Of a stretch of DNA of 64,000 bases, positions 62,311 to 64,000 are shown in pieces. The DNA is taken from NCBI GenBank assembly GCA_964019155.1, contig OZ025240.1, forward strand, positions 43,896,746-43,960,745. Direction: 5' to 3'. Below the pieces are notes generated by a model. It worked only from the letters and a program-made list of their open reading frames with translations. It was not told the DNA's origin and did no database searches. This DNA comes from Osedax fenrisi. Its lineage: Eukaryota; Annelida; Polychaeta; Sabellida; Siboglinidae. Every line of letters begins with the position of its first letter. The first letter of the stretch is position 1. The position numbers and the translations under genes were made by a program.

Positions 62311-62616
62311 ACATATTCTCAATTCACACAGTTATATATACATATATAAGCTAATAGCGCCAACAGCGGTAGTATTATAGATGTGACAATTGTGACTCGT
62401 GTCTTAACTTTCGAGGTTAACCATACCTACATAGCGCTACTGCATGTACGCCGATCTTATCTTTTGACATATCTATCCATGGATATCTGCATCTTACAAT
62501 TGTGATAACATGTAACTCTGCAGAGTAGTTTTCTAGAAGACGATCTTAATTATCTCGAATTTATTCGGTATCCCAGTAAAAATTTAAATATAAAGGGAAG
62601 AAAAGGTATAACTATT

Positions 62617-62722
62617 GGTTATCTGCAAAATAATGAGCAAAAGTATTGCCATTTTTTATAAAGTCCTGTATATAGGTCATTATGAAAAATGTCAATACTT
62701 GATCTCTTTTTAGCAGATACCC
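62617..62722. repeat. Hairpin-forming inverted repeat, about 48-bp arms
   Basis: The left arm GGTTATCTGCAAAAT runs to AAAGTATTGCCATTTTTTAT. The right arm is the inverted counterpart ending TAGCAGATACCC, with scattered mismatches and a short loop. Confidence 0.75.
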
Positions 62723-63096
62723 ATTTTAAGCAATGTAATTTATCAGTAAGTATGTTCTATAATTGTATACGAAATAATAATCGAGCTGATCAAAGTATAA
62801 CTATATTTATGTACTTGGTAGAAGATAAAACAAGTCCACGATATAAATAATAAGTTAATTAAATTCAGTTATTTATGATTTAAAAATATAATATGCAATG
62901 TATAATGTATAAACTAGTATATATATATAATACTATATTTATAACAATTCTCTATTGTATTTCTTGATCTACAAATTGTATTTAAATTAAGCAATACATT
63001 AAATAATATCTTTATTATATATATATATCATAAGCCGATAAAGGATGATCATAAGCTTTTCTTCAATATCTAACCTGGTTCTTATACTAAATTCTG

Positions 63097-63104
<8 letters not shown>
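62723..63104. other. AT-rich sequence, nothing recognised
   Basis: No frame or repeat apart from short TA runs. Confidence 0.6.

Positions 63105-63142
<38 letters not shown>
63104..63142. repeat. (TA)n microsatellite
   Basis: About 19 TA units directly before the 5' edge of the LINE 3' end. Confidence 0.95.
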
Positions 63143-63144
<2 letters not shown>

Positions 63145-63149
<5 letters not shown>

Positions 63150-63396
63150 TATTATTATATAACACTCCACTATGTCAATGCAGTCCGTAGTATTTAATAC
63201 TATACCATATCAATGCAGACTGTAGTATATAATAGTACTCTATATTATTTAGTATTTTTGTCCGTGGTATATTCAATGTATATTATTATTAAATTATTAT
63301 CGTATTAATATTATTTTATTATTATTTTCTTCCCGCACGAGCGAAGGGGTCTACATGTCCCTATTTTAGTGCAAATAAACCTAATATCATCATCAT

Positions 63397-63402
<6 letters not shown>
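63145..63402 (+). mobile_element. LINE 3' end with (ATC)n tail, copy 3
   Basis: Only the 3' UTR is present. It matches 58635-58900 at high identity (CAATGCAGWCYGTAGTAT twice, then GAGCGAAGGGGTCT and GTGCAAATAAACCTAAT) before five ATC units. (TA)n tracts lie on both sides. Confidence 0.85.
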
Positions 63403-63440
<38 letters not shown>

Positions 63441-63469
63441 ATAGTTGTACATTGTACAATATACAATGT

Positions 63470-63890
63470 AGGGCAAATATAGGTAATGTGGCTAGGAGGG
63501 TAATGTGGTCAGTTGCAACTATGCCATGGCATAGGAGTTAATCTCATAAACTATAAGTAAAATAAAAAAAACGAATACATGAAATATGTGCATTGGTAAT
63601 CATTATTCAAATAAGTAAAAAGTATGATTATTGATAAAAAAATTATGTAAAAAATTTAAAAAAATCGATTTTATTTAAAAAAAATGAAATAAAACTTCAG
63701 TAAAACATATATTAAATCATTAATATATAATATAAATTGAAAATTAAAGTTGGATATTAAAGAACTATTTAATTACAATAAAGTGTGTAATCTATTTATT
63801 TTAATGAGTAATATTAATTATTATATAGTATATATAGCGTGATATATAGAAGCGGGTAATGTGGCAACTTCACGATGATTTAAGCTTAAT
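63470..63890. other. Possible transposon piece with GGTAATGTGG words
   Basis: GGTAATGTGG occurs at about 63482, 63501 and 63857. Repeated words near presumed ends resemble the other subterminal-repeat elements here, but I found no matching inverted ends before the window stops. Confidence 0.35.
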
Positions 63891-64000
63891 ATTTTAAGCC
63901 AATACTACATTAAAGATAATATCTTAATTAAATATTTTTATATATTGATAACATTGCGTGCGTCATAATATGAAAACGTTGAATCAATTTCTACTATATC

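Noticed and set aside
62404..62424. Second copy of the intact LINE's 3' end
   Set aside because: Only about 17 bases around TTCGAGGTTAACCA match 40514-40531; too short to call.
1..64000. CRISPR arrays, operons, phage or bacterial defence genes
   Set aside because: The tandem arrays have no unique spacers, genes are spliced, and all larger frames belong to eukaryotic transposons or host genes.

Overview
The window is nuclear DNA of an AT-rich invertebrate animal; I cannot name the lineage. The evidence is spliced genes with GT/AG introns and GC-richer exons, many (TA)n tracts, a Ty3/Gypsy element, several LINE families, a tRNA-derived SINE, and many short non-autonomous DNA transposons. Nothing looks bacterial.

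Two host genes can be assembled completely by hand. An ATAD1/Msp1 orthologue (minus strand, 5176-24555) has 11 coding exons that join in phase to 352 residues: an N-terminal membrane anchor, Walker A, Walker B and the arginine-finger region. A MADF-BESS transcription-factor-like gene (plus strand, 31297-36167) has 6 coding exons joining to 288 residues. A third host sequence, ribosomal protein eL43 (RPL37A), lies at 62012-62310 but carries a frameshift and an in-frame stop. One further exon-like stretch (61121-61312) has no recognised product.

Layout: 1-4106, 3' part of a decayed Ty3/Gypsy element. 5176-24555, ATAD1, whose introns hold four TTAA-flanked elements, a CACTG-ended element, three hAT-like elements, a Mutator-like element nested in one of the hATs, a LINE 3' end and a 29-bp minisatellite beside the first donor site. 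25610-26700, 5'-truncated LINE. 29437-29687, palindromic CGTACG element. 31297-36420, MADF-BESS gene with two intronic elements and a 16-bp repeat at its 3' end. 38836-47810, a nest of insertions. 48370-49188 and 59522-60470, two inverted copies of one element. 50610-51400, LINE fragments in inverted orientation. 52901-53696, second CACTG-type element. 53977-54284, SINE. 55560-57490, RT fragment between inverted repeats. 58010-58908 and 63145-63402, two LINE 3' ends with (ATC)n tails.

The best-resolved structure is the nest. A LINE is split by an LTR element flanked by the 5-bp duplication GAAGT. That LTR element is gag-only. Its gag is interrupted by a segment with imperfect terminal inverted repeats, which itself contains an intact two-ORF CR1/L2-type LINE on the minus strand. 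I saw no defence system, CRISPR array or operon. The unusual content is transposon biology and its accumulation inside one housekeeping gene.
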